Counted from the stretch's first letter, positions 43,601-53,739 are shown. The stretch: 64,000 nucleotides of DNA from Bacillus pseudomycoides (GCF_022811845.1 NZ_CP064266.1:2542001-2606000); one strand, 5' to 3'. The notes: generated by a model not told the origin, from the sequence alone. Translations and numbers: made by a program.

Positions 43601-45879
43601 AAGTAGACTTATTCCAAAATGGAAAATGGATTGATACGAAAGAAGTAAGTGAAGCAAGCGGCTGGAAATATACATTTAAAGATTTAGCAGCCTACGATGC
43701 AGACGGCGCTGCATACAAGTATGAAGTGAAAGAACAACCAGTAGATGGATATCAAACAGAAGTCAAAGGTTATGACATCACAAATACAAAGGTAGGTCAA
43801 ACAACAGTAGAAGGAACGAAGACGTGGAAAGACGATAATGCGAAAGATCGTCCGAAAACAATCAAAGTAGACTTACTACAAAATGGCCAAGTCATTGCGA
43901 CAAAAGAAGTAAGTGAAGCAACAGGGTGGAAATATACATTTAAAGATTTAGCAGCCTACGATGCGAATGGCGCTGCATACAAGTATGAAGTGAAAGAACA
44001 ACCGGTAGATGGATATCAAACAGAAGTCAAAGGTTATGACATCACGAATACAAAGGTTGGCCAAACAACAGTAGAAGGAACAAAAACATGGAAAGACGAT
44101 AATGCGAAAGATCGTCCGAAAATGATCAAAGTAGACTTATTCCAAAATGGAAAATGGATTGATACGAAAGAAGTAAGTGAAGCAAGCGGCTGGAAATATA
44201 CATTTAAAGATTTAGCAGCCTACGATGCAGACGGCGCTGCATACAAGTATGAAGTGAAAGAACAACCAGTAGATGGATATCAAACAGAAGTCAAAGGTTA
44301 TGACATCACAAATACAAAGGTAGGTCAAACAACAGTAGAAGGAACGAAGACGTGGAAAGACGATAATGCGAAAGATCGTCCGAAAACAATCAAAGTAGAC
44401 TTACTACAAAATGGCCAAGTCATTGCGACAAAAGAAGTAAGTGAAGCAACAGGGTGGAAATATACATTTAAAGATTTAGCAGCCTACGATGCGAATGGCG
44501 CTGCATACAAGTATGAAGTGAAAGAACAACCGGTAGATGGATATCAAACAGAAGTCAAAGGTTATGACATCACGAATACAAAGGTTGGCCAAACAACAGT
44601 AGAAGGAACAAAAACATGGAAAGACGATAATGCGAAAGATCGTCCGAAAATGATCAAAGTAGACTTATTCCAAAATGGAAAATGGATTGATACGAAAGAA
44701 GTAAGTGAAGCAAGCGGCTGGAAATATACATTTAAAGATTTAGCAGCCTACGATGCAGACGGCGCTGCATACAAGTATGAAGTGAAAGAACAACCAGTAG
44801 ATGGATATCAAACAGAAGTCAAAGGTTATGACATCACAAATACAAAGGTAGGTCAAACAACAGTAGAAGGAACGAAGACGTGGAAAGACGACAATGCGAA
44901 AGATCGTCCGAAAACAATCAAAGTAGACTTACTACAAAATGGCCAAGTCATTGCGACAAAAGAAGTAAGTGAAGCAACAGGGTGGAAATATACATTTAAA
45001 GATTTAGCAGCCTACGATGCAGACGGTGTTGCCTACAAGTATGAAGTGAAAGAACAACCAGTAGATGGATATCAAACAGAAGTCAAAGGTTATGACATCA
45101 CAAATACAAAGGTAGGTCAAACAAAAGTAGAAGGAACGAAGACGTGGAAAGACGATAATGCGAAAGATCGTCCGAAAACGATTCAAGTAGACTTACTACA
45201 AAATGGCCAAGTCATTGCGACAAAAGAAGTAAGTGAAGCAACAGGGTGGAAATATACATTTAAAGATTTAGCAGCCTACGATACGAATGGCGCTGCATAC
45301 AAGTATGAAGTGAAAGAACAACCGGTAGATGGGTACAAAACAGAATTCAAAGGTTATGACATCACGAATACAAAGGTTGGCCAAACAACAGTAGAAGGAA
45401 CAAAAACATGGAAAGACGACAATGCGAAAGATCGTCCGAAAACGATTCAAGTAGACTTACTACAAAATGGCCAAGTCATTGCGACAAAAGAAGTAAGTGA
45501 AGCAAGCGGTTGGAAATACGAATTCAAAGATTTAGTAGCCTACGATGCAGACGGTGCTGCCTACAAGTATGAAGTGAAAGAACAACCGGTAGATGGGTAC
45601 AAATCGGAAGTGAACGGTTATGATATCACGAATACAAAAACCAAGGACGAAACAGGTGTAGATCCAAACAAAGATCCGGACAAAGATCCAAACAAAGATC
45701 CAAATACAAACACAAACATAAATAGCGATTCAAAAGTTCCACCTACTAAAGAAAATGATAAGACGACAGCATTACTTCCTAAAACAGGTGGAACACCAAC
45801 GGAAATGATTTCAATTATTGGAGGTATGGTATTGTTCGTTTTAGGTGGATTCCTATTCGTTCGTCAACGAATGAGATAA
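40684..45879 (+). CDS. Collagen-adhesin-like LPXTG surface protein with 14 CnaB repeats
   Basis: A 1731-residue wall-anchored protein. A signal peptide (1-31, ending NAQE) is followed by Cna-type ligand-binding domains (about 32-320, FVDSFTIDKTKLKYGEQAK). A SpaA-type prealbumin domain comes next (about 328-420). Fourteen CnaB domains of 88 residues fill about 422-1658. Each has Lys in GTKTWKDD, Glu in YEVKEQPVDGY and Asn in YDITNTK, the usual isopeptide-bond residues. A DPNKDPDKDPNKDP spacer, LPKTG (1698-1702), a membrane helix and a RQRMR tail complete the sortase signal. GATAGGAGA precedes ATG 40684. It probably binds host matrix. IS6 remnants flank it. Confidence 0.92.
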   Translation: MVKRVTSIFSILMLFIVTIGQSWMPIIANAQELNTTGFVDSFTIDKTKLKYGEQAKINVTFSDKSGNKMKSGDTLKLTLPPELKGFKATIPLNDEQGKNFGTCQVNAGNVVCTFNDMVEKLHNIKGHFNFTVQATNVGTDQTKDVETNLGTTLDKQTVTITGPTSGGGTGSKPFFYKTGDIQPDNPDEVRWFLNINLNKEYLSRDIVVSDSLQEGQTLNKDSFRITVNDRESLSIKQFEDQRYGYVQFNDDGHSFKVVINWNMGSARSFTVFYTSTITESGKSQESFKNDYKIDYQILYKQPVSESGSATVKNITSGGGAQGDLPPKGTLRIVKHLGTDEDKVIPDVSFKLYKESGEQFGDVYVTDEKGIIEIPNLQPGKYYVQEVSAPEYIDFNPQERVNFEVKSGAVNGVKLSISNKVKTTFITGTKTWKGDNAKDRPETIKVDLIQDSQVIATQEVSEATGWKYEFKDLVAYNADGKAYKYEIKEQPVDGYQTEVKGYDIINTKVVPITTVEGTKTWKDDNAKDRPKMIKVDLFQNGKWIDTKEVSEASGWKYTFKDLAAYDADGAAYKYEVKEQPVDGYQTEVKGYDITNTKVGQTTVEGTKTWKDDNAKDRPKMIKVDLFQNGKWIDTKEVSEASGWKYTFKDLAAYDADGAAYKYEVKEQPVDGYQTEVKGYDITNTKVGQTTVEGTKTWKDDNAKDRPKTIKVDLLQNGQVIATKEVSEATGWKYTFKDLAAYDANGAAYKYEVKEQPVDGYQTEVKGYDITNTKVGQTTVEGTKTWKDDNAKDRPKMIKVDLFQNGKWIDTKEVSEASGWKYTFKDLAAYDADGAAYKYEVKEQPVDGYQTEVKGYDITNTKVGQTTVEGTKTWKDDNAKDRPKTIKVDLLQNGQVIATKEVSEATGWKYTFKDLAAYDANGAAYKYEVKEQPVDGYQTEVKGYDITNTKVGQTTVEGTKTWKDDNAKDRPKMIKVDLFQNGKWIDTKEVSEASGWKYTFKDLAAYDADGAAYKYEVKEQPVDGYQTEVKGYDITNTKVGQTTVEGTKTWKDDNAKDRPKTIKVDLLQNGQVIATKEVSEATGWKYTFKDLAAYDANGAAYKYEVKEQPVDGYQTEVKGYDITNTKVGQTTVEGTKTWKDDNAKDRPKMIKVDLFQNGKWIDTKEVSEASGWKYTFKDLAAYDADGAAYKYEVKEQPVDGYQTEVKGYDITNTKVGQTTVEGTKTWKDDNAKDRPKTIKVDLLQNGQVIATKEVSEATGWKYTFKDLAAYDANGAAYKYEVKEQPVDGYQTEVKGYDITNTKVGQTTVEGTKTWKDDNAKDRPKMIKVDLFQNGKWIDTKEVSEASGWKYTFKDLAAYDADGAAYKYEVKEQPVDGYQTEVKGYDITNTKVGQTTVEGTKTWKDDNAKDRPKTIKVDLLQNGQVIATKEVSEATGWKYTFKDLAAYDADGVAYKYEVKEQPVDGYQTEVKGYDITNTKVGQTKVEGTKTWKDDNAKDRPKTIQVDLLQNGQVIATKEVSEATGWKYTFKDLAAYDTNGAAYKYEVKEQPVDGYKTEFKGYDITNTKVGQTTVEGTKTWKDDNAKDRPKTIQVDLLQNGQVIATKEVSEASGWKYEFKDLVAYDADGAAYKYEVKEQPVDGYKSEVNGYDITNTKTKDETGVDPNKDPDKDPNKDPNTNTNINSDSKVPPTKENDKTTALLPKTGGTPTEMISIIGGMVLFVLGGFLFVRQRMR
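42223..45654 (+). repeat. Thirteen tandem 264-bp units inside the adhesin gene
   Basis: Units begin with GTAGAAGGAAC at 42223, 42487, 42751 and every 264 bp to 45391. From 42487 to about 45126 two unit types alternate (DRPKM/LFQNGKW and DRPKT/LLQNGQ), giving a nearly identical 528-bp dimer repeated about five times. The last two units differ more. Confidence 0.93.
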
Positions 45880-45968
45880 TAAAAGTTCTGGTGCAAGAAA
45901 TCTATCAAACTTGGACATGCTGATCTTAGTAACTTAGAAAGGCTGGAGATTATGTATATCAAAGTCAA

Positions 45969-46589
45969 ATGATTTCAAATAGAAACTATCAAGGTGTTAT
46001 CTTGTTAATAGTAAGTGACTTAGTGAAGATAATAGGAGAACATAGATTATCTAATGCATATACAACGATTATAAACTGGGTTCATCAGTATGAATCAGAA
46101 TTAAATAATCCATATGAAAGTAAAAGGGTAATGGATGTATTTATCCCGCTATTTGCGGGCAGTAAGACTCCCACCTCAAGATTCCGAGAGAAGCGAAGAA
46201 GATAGGTGGGAGATAACTGCACATAAATACCCGATTGGTGAGGGCTTTCCATCAGCGGTAGATGAATACCCCCCACCGGTGGAAGTTTCACTTTATAGCG
46301 TGCCGTTGATTTAGAAGGAAATACAATTGATTTTTATTTAGGAAAAACAAGAAATCATAAGGCCGCAAAGCGCTTTTTCAAGAAAGCTTTGCGGTCTTTT
46401 CATATTTCAAATCCGTGTGTTATCACTCTAGACAAGTATCTGGCCTATCTATGTGCAGAGTCGAAGAAAGAGAAAAAGATGCCAGCAGGTATTACGAAAA
46501 GAAAGGTGAAATATCCCAATGGCAATGGAGAACAGAATTATCGTTGTATTAGGAAACCGTTTAAAGTGTTCGTCTTATTTTCAGAATAA
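45969..46589 (+). pseudogene. IS6-family transposase remnant
   Basis: The first block (45969-46138) reads NYQGVILLIVS, then DLVKIIGEHRLSNAYTTIIN and WVHQYESELN. These match the IS6/IS240 N-terminus and HTH with an internal deletion. The second block (46299-46589) reads RAVDLEGNTIDFYLGKTRNH and KAAKRFFKKALRSFHISNP, then VITLDK and KEKKMPAGI with VKYPNGNGEQNYRCI. That is the catalytic core, including the second Asp. The piece between, with the first catalytic Asp (expected near RVDETYIK), has been replaced by the repeat. The element is dead. Confidence 0.8.
46139..46296 (+). repeat. bcr1-like repeat, full length
   Basis: 158 bp from ATTTATCCCGCTATTTGCGG to GTTTCACTTTAT. Hairpins predicted: CCCGC/GCGGG, TCCCACCT/AGGTGGGA, GCCC-type near 46237, and CCACCGG. 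It occupies the middle of the IS6 transposase gene. Confidence 0.8.
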
Positions 46590-46644
46590 TTAATTTTCCG
46601 AGAGTTATAATGATATATTAAATAAAAAGGAGATGGGTTAAATA

Positions 46645-48432
46645 ATGAGATATACACTTAAAGACCTTATAAATATAAACGAGTTCAAGAACATAACAGA
46701 ACAATTTTATAATCTAACTAAAGTTCCATACTGTCTCCTCGATAATAATCAAAATGTTATATTTTCCAAAGGTGAACCTTTTTTTTATAATCAAAAAAGC
46801 AAATTGTTCAAAGAAACTCATATTCCCATCATTATTGAACAGGAGCATATAGGGACCTTTGTTATTGGGACAAGTATTAATAAAGAGGTTATTGTAGATT
46901 CTCGGATAACACATTTTAAATGTATTGTAAGTCTCATTGAAGAGATGGCAACTCAACAATTACACTTAAAAAATTTTCATGAAAAAAATTCACAAATAAA
47001 AACTGTAACACAACATGATGAAAATCATTTATGTAGCATATTACAAAATATGCCGATTATGATTAATGCTATTGATGAAAAAGGAAGTATTATTATGTGG
47101 AATCGGGAATGTGAATTAGTGACTGGATATAGTGCAGATGAAATTATTAATAATCCTACAGCAATAGAATTGCTACACCCTGATAAAGCTTATAGAGATC
47201 AGTTATGTAACGATTTATTAAAAAATGGAAATGATTTTAGGGATTGGGAAGTGAACATAACTTGTAAAAATGGTGAGATAAAAACTATCATGTGGTCAAA
47301 TATATTACAGAGTATTCCTATTTTAGGATGGAGTATTGGAGCAATTGGGATTGATATAACCAACCGTAAGAGAATGGAAGAAAACCTTAAACAAACATCG
47401 GCTGAACTGGAATTAATTTTTAAAGCAATTCCTGATTTATACTTTTTGTCAGACCTTGATGGAACCATTAGGAAGTGTAAAACTAATTCTATATCTAAAT
47501 TTTATGTTCAAATCGAAGAATTTATAGGGAAAAAAATTCAAGAGGTGTTACCTGTTTCTATAACAAAGCAATTTGAGAAAGCTATTAATCAAATACAAAT
47601 TTCAGCTGTCCCTGTTTTAATAGATTATCCTCTACAAATAGATGATGAAATTTATTATTTTGAAGCGAGACTTTTACCGCTTTTTAAGGATAAGATTATG
47701 ATTATTGTACGTGATATTACAGAACGTAAAAAAACAACGGAATTATTAAAAAAATCAGATACCCTTAAAGCAGTAGGGCAATTGGCAGCTGGGATTGCTC
47801 ATGAAGTTCGTAACCCTTTAACAGTAATTAAAGGGTTCATGCAATTATTACAACAAGAAGTAGGAGAAGACAAGGAATATTTTAGGCTAATGTTTTCTGA
47901 AATCAGAGGTATTGAAACAATTCTTCAAGAATTTTTATCTATTGCAAAACCGAACGTTGTAGTATTTGAACCTAAAAATCTTTGTACTATATTAGATAAC
48001 GTGGTTGCTTTAATAAGTACGCAAGCAATTATGAAGAATATGCGTATTACATTAAACATGGATTTTGAAAATTTATTGGTTGAATGCTGCGAAATTCAAT
48101 TAAAACAAGTTTTTTTAAATATTTTACAAAATTCTATTGAAGCTATACAGAATGGTCAAGAAATCACCATTAACGTGAAAAAACATAATAGTACCGAGGT
48201 TATGATTTGTATTTCAGATAAAGGAGTAGGTATTCCACCAGAAAGAATTAAAATGCTAGGGGAACCTTTCTATAGTACAAAAGAAAAGGGAACGGGTGTT
48301 GGGCTTATGATTAGTTATCAAATTATTGAAAGTCATGGTGGAAAAATAAACATAAGAAGCCAAGTAGGGAAAGGAACCACTGTTACAGTATTTTTGCCCA
48401 TTTGTAATAATACGGTTGTTGATTTTAGTTAA
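46645..48432 (+). CDS. PAS-containing histidine kinase (sporulation-kinase-like)
   Basis: A 595-residue cytosolic kinase. A PocR-like sensory segment (about 1-105, DLININEFKNITEQFYNLT) is followed by two PAS domains (about 126-245 and 252-365). The HisKA motif LAAGIAHEVRNPLTVIKGF has its phospho-acceptor at His386. The HATPase domain shows NILQNSIEAI, ISDKGVGIPPE and GTGVGLMISYQII. No membrane segment is evident. The HisKA is of the KinA/KinE type that feeds the Spo0 phosphorelay, and no response regulator is adjacent, so an orphan phosphorelay kinase is plausible. AAAAGGAGATGG precedes ATG 46645. Confidence 0.87.
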   Translation: MRYTLKDLININEFKNITEQFYNLTKVPYCLLDNNQNVIFSKGEPFFYNQKSKLFKETHIPIIIEQEHIGTFVIGTSINKEVIVDSRITHFKCIVSLIEEMATQQLHLKNFHEKNSQIKTVTQHDENHLCSILQNMPIMINAIDEKGSIIMWNRECELVTGYSADEIINNPTAIELLHPDKAYRDQLCNDLLKNGNDFRDWEVNITCKNGEIKTIMWSNILQSIPILGWSIGAIGIDITNRKRMEENLKQTSAELELIFKAIPDLYFLSDLDGTIRKCKTNSISKFYVQIEEFIGKKIQEVLPVSITKQFEKAINQIQISAVPVLIDYPLQIDDEIYYFEARLLPLFKDKIMIIVRDITERKKTTELLKKSDTLKAVGQLAAGIAHEVRNPLTVIKGFMQLLQQEVGEDKEYFRLMFSEIRGIETILQEFLSIAKPNVVVFEPKNLCTILDNVVALISTQAIMKNMRITLNMDFENLLVECCEIQLKQVFLNILQNSIEAIQNGQEITINVKKHNSTEVMICISDKGVGIPPERIKMLGEPFYSTKEKGTGVGLMISYQIIESHGGKINIRSQVGKGTTVTVFLPICNNTVVDFS

Positions 48433-48490
48433 AAACTGGATTGATAATTTACAATATGAAGGAAGATAAAGGACGTTTTTGGGGATATAA

Positions 48491-48649
48491 ATTTATCCCG
48501 CTATTTGCGAGCATTAAGAATCCCACCTCAAGATTCCGAGAGAAGCGAAGAAGATAGGTGGGAGATAACTGCCCGTAAATACCCGATTGGTAAGGGCTAA
48601 TAATCAGTGGGGGATGAAGAAAACGCCACTGATTAAAGTTGCACTTTAT
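48491..48649 (+). repeat. bcr1-like repeat, full length
   Basis: 159 bp, with the same start ATTTATCCCGCTATTTGCGA and end GCACTTTAT as the copy at 46139. Stem pairs include TCCCACCT/AGGTGGGA and ATCAGTGG/CCACTGAT. The rest of the 48433-48831 gap holds no gene I can support. Confidence 0.8.
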
Positions 48650-48831
48650 TTCTCAATATGTAAAATCGTGTCAAATATTGATAGATTATCATACAATAAT
48701 AATGAAGGATTTCTACATAAAAGTATGGAAAATAAATAAATACATCTCCATATGTCATATCTACCATTTCCTCTTTCGAATAAGCAATGATAAAGTAGGG
48801 ATAGGAATATAGCAAAGGGGTAAATCGTAGA

Positions 48832-49425
48832 ATGGATTTTCAAACAATCAAAGAGTATTTTTCAGCGGAAAATATGAATCAACTTGTAGAAAGTTATCGG
48901 GCATTTGGGCCGCTCCTTGGTATTGGCCTGCCGATGGTGGAGGCACTTATCCCGGCATTACCACTTATTGTGTTTGTGATGGCGAATGCAGTTGCCTTCG
49001 GGTTATGGTTTGGTTTTTTGTATTCATGGTTTGGGTCGGTTCTTGGTGCATTAATTGTATTTTCGGTTATTCGTCGTTTTGGAAGGAGTCGATTCTTCTC
49101 GTTTGTGAATAAACATCCGAAAGTGCGCAAAGCGATGGGATGGATTGAACGGAAAGGATTTGCACCTATTTTTATCTTATTTTGTTTTCCTTTTACGCCG
49201 TCTGCACTGATTAATGTTGTGGCTGGTTTATCAAGTATTAGTAAACGACAATTTGTGTTAGCGCTAGCGCTTGGAAAATTAGTTATGATTTTTATTTTAA
49301 GCTATATCGGATCTGATTTAACTTCTTTTATCCATAAGCCTGTGAAAACAATTATTGTCATAGGTGTCATTTTTATTTTATGGTATGTCGGTAAGAAAAT
49401 TGAAGTAAAGCTAGAACTACATTAA
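48832..49425 (+). CDS. yhjE: TVP38/TMEM64-family membrane protein
   Basis: A 197-residue DedA-superfamily membrane protein with five or six helices. The SNARE-associated motif is seen as FGLWFGFLYSWFGSVLGALI and RRFGRSRFFSFVN, then FCFPFTPSALINVVAG. Family members flip lipids or affect membrane homeostasis; the exact role is unknown. It directly precedes a signal peptidase gene, the same order as yhjE-sipV in B. subtilis. AAAGGGG lies 11 nt before ATG 48832. Confidence 0.85.
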   Translation: MDFQTIKEYFSAENMNQLVESYRAFGPLLGIGLPMVEALIPALPLIVFVMANAVAFGLWFGFLYSWFGSVLGALIVFSVIRRFGRSRFFSFVNKHPKVRKAMGWIERKGFAPIFILFCFPFTPSALINVVAGLSSISKRQFVLALALGKLVMIFILSYIGSDLTSFIHKPVKTIIVIGVIFILWYVGKKIEVKLELH

Positions 49426-49482
49426 GACTAGTCTTCACTGTAAGTAAGGCTCCATTATAGCAAAGGGTGAGGGGAGAGGCAG

Positions 49483-50046
49483 ATGAAGCGAACTTTGAAA
49501 AAAGAAGGCCTAGAATGGATGAGAACAATCTTTATAGGCGTGCTATTAGCTGTTTTTTTTCGAACGTTTTTCTTCTCAACGTATGTTGTAGAGGGGAAGT
49601 CAATGATGCCGACACTTCAAGATGGGAATATGCTTGTTGTAAATAAGGTTAGCTATCAAGTTGGGGATTTGAACCGATTTGATGTTGTCGTGTTTCATGC
49701 GAATAAAAAAGAAGACTATGTAAAGCGCATTATCGGTTTACCGGGCGACCATATTGAATATAAGCATGATAAATTGTATATAAACGGTCAATTTATTGAT
49801 GAGCCTTACTTGGAAACGTATAAGAGGCAAGCGGAAGGACGGCAGTTGACAGGTGATTTTACATTAGAAGAATTAACGAGAGAAAAGACTGTTCCAAAGG
49901 GGCATATTTTTGTGATTGGTGATAATCGTCTCGGCAGCTGGGATAGCAGACATTTTGGTTTTGTGAAAGCAGATACTGTTGTCGGAAAAGTAGATTTACG
50001 CTATTGGCCAATTAATGAAGTACAAACGAACTTTTCAAAAGGATAA
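49483..50046 (+). CDS. lepB: Signal peptidase I
   Basis: A 187-residue type I signal peptidase with one N-terminal anchor (about 12-33). Catalytic Ser40 lies in EGKSMMPTL and Lys81 in YVKRIIGLPGDH. Box E is GDNRLGSWDSRHFG. It removes signal peptides at the outer face of the membrane, which would include those of the nuclease and the adhesin in this window. GGTGAGGGGAG precedes ATG 49483. It matches sipV of B. subtilis in position. Confidence 0.94.
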   Translation: MKRTLKKEGLEWMRTIFIGVLLAVFFRTFFFSTYVVEGKSMMPTLQDGNMLVVNKVSYQVGDLNRFDVVVFHANKKEDYVKRIIGLPGDHIEYKHDKLYINGQFIDEPYLETYKRQAEGRQLTGDFTLEELTREKTVPKGHIFVIGDNRLGSWDSRHFGFVKADTVVGKVDLRYWPINEVQTNFSKG

Positions 50047-50223
50047 TGATAAATGAAATTTTATTGGCGATTTTTTCAATATATCAACGTTTCGACAAGA
50101 AATATCGACCATCCAGCAAATAACGACAAAAAACAGGATCAAGCGGTTCCTGTTTTTTTTGTGTTATAATACAAGGATGATATCAAACTAACGTTCGTTA
50201 TGTTAGTGAAAGGGTGGGATTAC

Positions 50224-53200
50224 ATGTCGCTTCGATTTGTGATCGGACGGGCTGGAAGTGGAAAAAGTAGATTTTGTTTACATGAAGTACAAGAAGAATT
50301 AAAACAGCGTCCAAGAGGCGAAACGATTTTATATCTTGTACCGGAACAAATGACGTTCCAAACGCAGCAAGCATTAATAGGAAATGAAGAAGTCAGTGGC
50401 TCTATTCGGGCGCAAGTGTTTAGTTTTTCAAGGTTAGCGTGGAAGGTTTTGCAAGAAGTTGGTGGCATGAGTCGTCTTCATATTGATGAGGCGGGCGTAC
50501 ATATGCTACTGCGCAAAATTGTAGAGGCGCGTAAGGAAGGATTATATGTGTTTCAAAAAGCGGCAGAACAAAATGGCTTTTTTGAACATTTAGGAAGCAT
50601 GATTGCTGAATTTAAACGTTATAATGTAACGCCATCAAATGTATATGAGATGTGGCAACAGTTAGATGCACACTCAAGCGGTGATGAGCAAAAGTTATTA
50701 GCAAATAAAATATATGACCTTCAGCTTTTATATGATGATTTTGAACGGGCATTAATTGGTAAATATTTAGATTCAGAAGATTATTTACAGTTGCTTGTCG
50801 AAAAGCTTCCGCAGTCTGACTATGTAAAAGGTGCGGAAATTTATATAGATGGATTTCATTCGTTTTCCCCGCAGGAATTAGAAATTATAAGGCAGCTTAT
50901 GATTTGCGGAGCAAGAATAACAGTTACGTTAACGGTAGATGAGAAAACGTTAGCGCAACCAGTAAGTGAACTAGATTTGTTTTATCAAACAGTCCTTACG
51001 TATGAAAAAGTAAAACAGTTAGCACGTGAAGAGAAAATCGCGGTTGAAAATACGATTCCGATGAGAGAACAGCCGCGTTTTCATTCACCGGCACTAGCAC
51101 ATCTAGAAGCGGAGTTTGAAACTCGTCCTTCTAAGAAGTTTCAAAGTGAAACAGATATTACATTATATACAGCGGCAAATTTGCGGGCGGAAGTGGAAGG
51201 AGTAGCACGTGAAATTCGCAGACTTGTTGCAGAAGAGGGTTATCGCTACCGAGATGTTGCGGTTCTTCTTCGTAATGGAGAAAGCTATTATGATGTCATG
51301 AAAACGTTGTTTACGGATTATGATATTCCGCATTTTATTGATGAGAAGCGTCCAATGTCGCATCATCCACTCATTGAATGTATTCGTTCTGCGCTAGAGG
51401 TCATTAGTGGGAATTGGCGTTATGATGCAGTATTCCGCTGTATAAAAACGGAACTATTATATCCGTCAGATGTAAGAAAAGAAGTTATGCGTGAAGAAAT
51501 GGATGAGTTTGAAAATTACTGTTTAGCATATGGCGTACAAGGAAAAAGATGGACGGCAGATGAACCGTGGACATATCGTCGCTATCGTTCGTTAGATGGG
51601 GCGGACGGAACACAAACAGATAGCGAACGTGAAATGGAAGAAAAAATCAATCGTCTTCGTGATGTGGTACGAACACCGATTATTCGTTTGCAAAAGCGTT
51701 TCAAACGTGCAACCTCAGTTGTGCAAATGTGTGAAGCAATGTATTTATTTTTAGAAGAATTAGAAGTTCCTAAAAAACTGGAAGATTTGCGTATGCGTGC
51801 TGAAGCAGAGGGGAATTTCTTATTTGCAAGTGACCATGATCAAGTTTGGGAAGAGGTAATGAATCTTCTTGATACATTTGTAGAAATGCTAGGCGAAGAA
51901 AAGATGTCTCGTGCAATGTTTATCGATGTAATAACAACTGGACTTGAGGCACTTCAATTTGCAAATATCCCACCGTCTTTAGATCAAGTGCTGATTGCAA
52001 ATATTGATCGATCAAGGTTATCGGGTGTTCGTGCGGCCTTTGTAATTGGTGCGAATGAAGGAATTATTCCAGCAGCTCCTTCAGATGAAGGCATGTTATC
52101 AGATGAAGAAAGAGAATCTCTCGCAACAGCTGGTGTAGAATTAGCACCAACAACAAGGCAAACTTTATTAGAAGAGCAGTTTGTTATTTATCAAACGGTA
52201 ACTCGTGCATCTGAGAGACTATATATTTCTTGTCCGCTTGCGGATGAAGAAGGAAAGACGTTACTTTCATCTAGCTTTATTAAGAAAGTGAAAAGAATGT
52301 TTCCTTCTGTCAAAGAAGTGTTCATAACGAATGATGTGAATGATTTATCTCGTCAGGCGCAAATTTCGTACGTAGCAACGCCAGAGGTTACATTGTCATA
52401 TGTAACGCAGCAATTACAAAACTGGAAACGATATGGTTTTGAAGGGAATCTTGATTTTTGGTGGGATGTATACAACTTCTATGTGACTTCATCGGAATGG
52501 AAGCAAAAAAGTAGTCGCGTGTTATCTAGTTTATTCTATCGAAACCATGCGCAGAAACTTAGCCCAGTTGTAAGTAGAGATCTATACGGAGATACAATCA
52601 AAGGGAGCGTCTCTCGTATGGAACTATTTAATCGCTGCGCATATGCTCATTTTGCACAGCACGGATTATCGCTAAGGGAGCGTGATATTTTCAAATTAGA
52701 TGCACCGGATATCGGCGAATTATTCCATGCGGCATTAAAGAAAATTGCAGATAAGTTACTCAGAGAAAATCGTACTTGGGCTGATTTATCGATAAAAGAG
52801 TGTGAGCATCTTTCTGCGGTAGTAATTGAAGAAATAGCACCGCTACTGCAAAGACAAATTTTATTAAGTTCAAATCGAAATCATTATTTAAAACAAAAAT
52901 TACAGCAAATCATTTTCCGTACATCGCTTATCCTTCGTGAACATGCAAAGTCTAGCGGGTTTGTACCAGTTGATTTAGAAGTTCCATTCGGTATGGGTGG
53001 CACAGGTTCACTTCCGCCGATGGAGTTTACACTCGCAAATGGTGTGAAAATGGAAGTTGTTGGCCGCATTGACCGTGTAGATAAAGCGGAAGATGAAAAC
53101 GGTACGTTCCTTCGCATTATTGATTATAAATCGAGCACAAAAGCGTTAGATTTAACGGAAGTGTATTATGGTTTAGCGCTTCAAATGTTAACGTATTTAG

Positions 53201-53739
53201 ATGTTGTCATTTCAAATGCGAATACGTGGATGAAAAAGGATCAAGCGGTATCACCTGCTGGCGTTCTATATTTCCATATTCATAACCCAATTGTGGAGAT
53301 GAAGGGCGATGCTTCAGAAGAAGAGATTGAAAAGGAAATTTTAAAGAAATTCAAAATGAAAGGTCTCGTGCTAGGAGATGCGGATGTTGTTCGTTTAATG
53401 GACAATAAGTTAAGTACGGGAAGTTCAGATATTATTTCTGCCGGTCTGAAAAAAGATGGTAGTTTTAGTGCGCGTTCTAGTATTGCAAGTGAACAAGAAT
53501 TTACAACCTTACAGCAGTATGTACATCATACATTTGAAAACATTGGGAAAGACATTACAGAAGGTGTCATTGATATTGCACCGTATAAAATGGGGAATAA
53601 AGCAGCTTGTACGTTCTGTAATTTCCGCTCTGTTTGTCAGTTTGATGAATCGCTTGAAGACAATCAGTTCCGCGCGTTAAAAGATATGAAAGACAGTGAA
53701 GCGATGGAGAAGATGAGAGGGGAGGTTGGTGGCGAATGA
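50224..53739 (+). CDS. addB: AddB, helicase-nuclease subunit B
   Basis: A 1171-residue subunit of the AddAB complex, which resects DNA double-strand ends to Chi for RecA loading. The N-terminus has the Walker [12 protein letters not shown] (about residue 7-17). The C-terminal RecB-type nuclease domain has RIIDYKSS, and the iron-sulfur cluster Cys are in [10 protein letters not shown] and [15 protein letters not shown] 50224 has AAAGGGTGGG upstream; the frame extends to 50200 without need. Its stop overlaps the addA start (ATGA), so translation is coupled. Confidence 0.96.
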   Translation: MSLRFVIGRAGSGKSRFCLHEVQEELKQRPRGETILYLVPEQMTFQTQQALIGNEEVSGSIRAQVFSFSRLAWKVLQEVGGMSRLHIDEAGVHMLLRKIVEARKEGLYVFQKAAEQNGFFEHLGSMIAEFKRYNVTPSNVYEMWQQLDAHSSGDEQKLLANKIYDLQLLYDDFERALIGKYLDSEDYLQLLVEKLPQSDYVKGAEIYIDGFHSFSPQELEIIRQLMICGARITVTLTVDEKTLAQPVSELDLFYQTVLTYEKVKQLAREEKIAVENTIPMREQPRFHSPALAHLEAEFETRPSKKFQSETDITLYTAANLRAEVEGVAREIRRLVAEEGYRYRDVAVLLRNGESYYDVMKTLFTDYDIPHFIDEKRPMSHHPLIECIRSALEVISGNWRYDAVFRCIKTELLYPSDVRKEVMREEMDEFENYCLAYGVQGKRWTADEPWTYRRYRSLDGADGTQTDSEREMEEKINRLRDVVRTPIIRLQKRFKRATSVVQMCEAMYLFLEELEVPKKLEDLRMRAEAEGNFLFASDHDQVWEEVMNLLDTFVEMLGEEKMSRAMFIDVITTGLEALQFANIPPSLDQVLIANIDRSRLSGVRAAFVIGANEGIIPAAPSDEGMLSDEERESLATAGVELAPTTRQTLLEEQFVIYQTVTRASERLYISCPLADEEGKTLLSSSFIKKVKRMFPSVKEVFITNDVNDLSRQAQISYVATPEVTLSYVTQQLQNWKRYGFEGNLDFWWDVYNFYVTSSEWKQKSSRVLSSLFYRNHAQKLSPVVSRDLYGDTIKGSVSRMELFNRCAYAHFAQHGLSLRERDIFKLDAPDIGELFHAALKKIADKLLRENRTWADLSIKECEHLSAVVIEEIAPLLQRQILLSSNRNHYLKQKLQQIIFRTSLILREHAKSSGFVPVDLEVPFGMGGTGSLPPMEFTLANGVKMEVVGRIDRVDKAEDENGTFLRIIDYKSSTKALDLTEVYYGLALQMLTYLDVVISNANTWMKKDQAVSPAGVLYFHIHNPIVEMKGDASEEEIEKEILKKFKMKGLVLGDADVVRLMDNKLSTGSSDIISAGLKKDGSFSARSSIASEQEFTTLQQYVHHTFENIGKDITEGVIDIAPYKMGNKAACTFCNFRSVCQFDESLEDNQFRALKDMKDSEAMEKMRGEVGGE

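Larger units (their letters stand above)
45895..46590 (+). mobile_element. Decayed IS6-family element interrupted by a bcr1-like repeat
   Basis: The left end GTTCTGGTGCAAG is at 45895, and transposase sequence follows in two blocks either side of a bcr1-like repeat (46139-46296). No clear right-end inverted repeat is visible before the histidine kinase gene at 46645. Confidence 0.7.

Noticed and set aside
45004..45450. Minus-strand frames within the adhesin repeats
   Set aside because: They are antisense shadows that recur with the repeat.
42223..45654. Regular repeats that could suggest a CRISPR array
   Set aside because: Units are 264 bp, in frame, without spacers, and encode CnaB domains.
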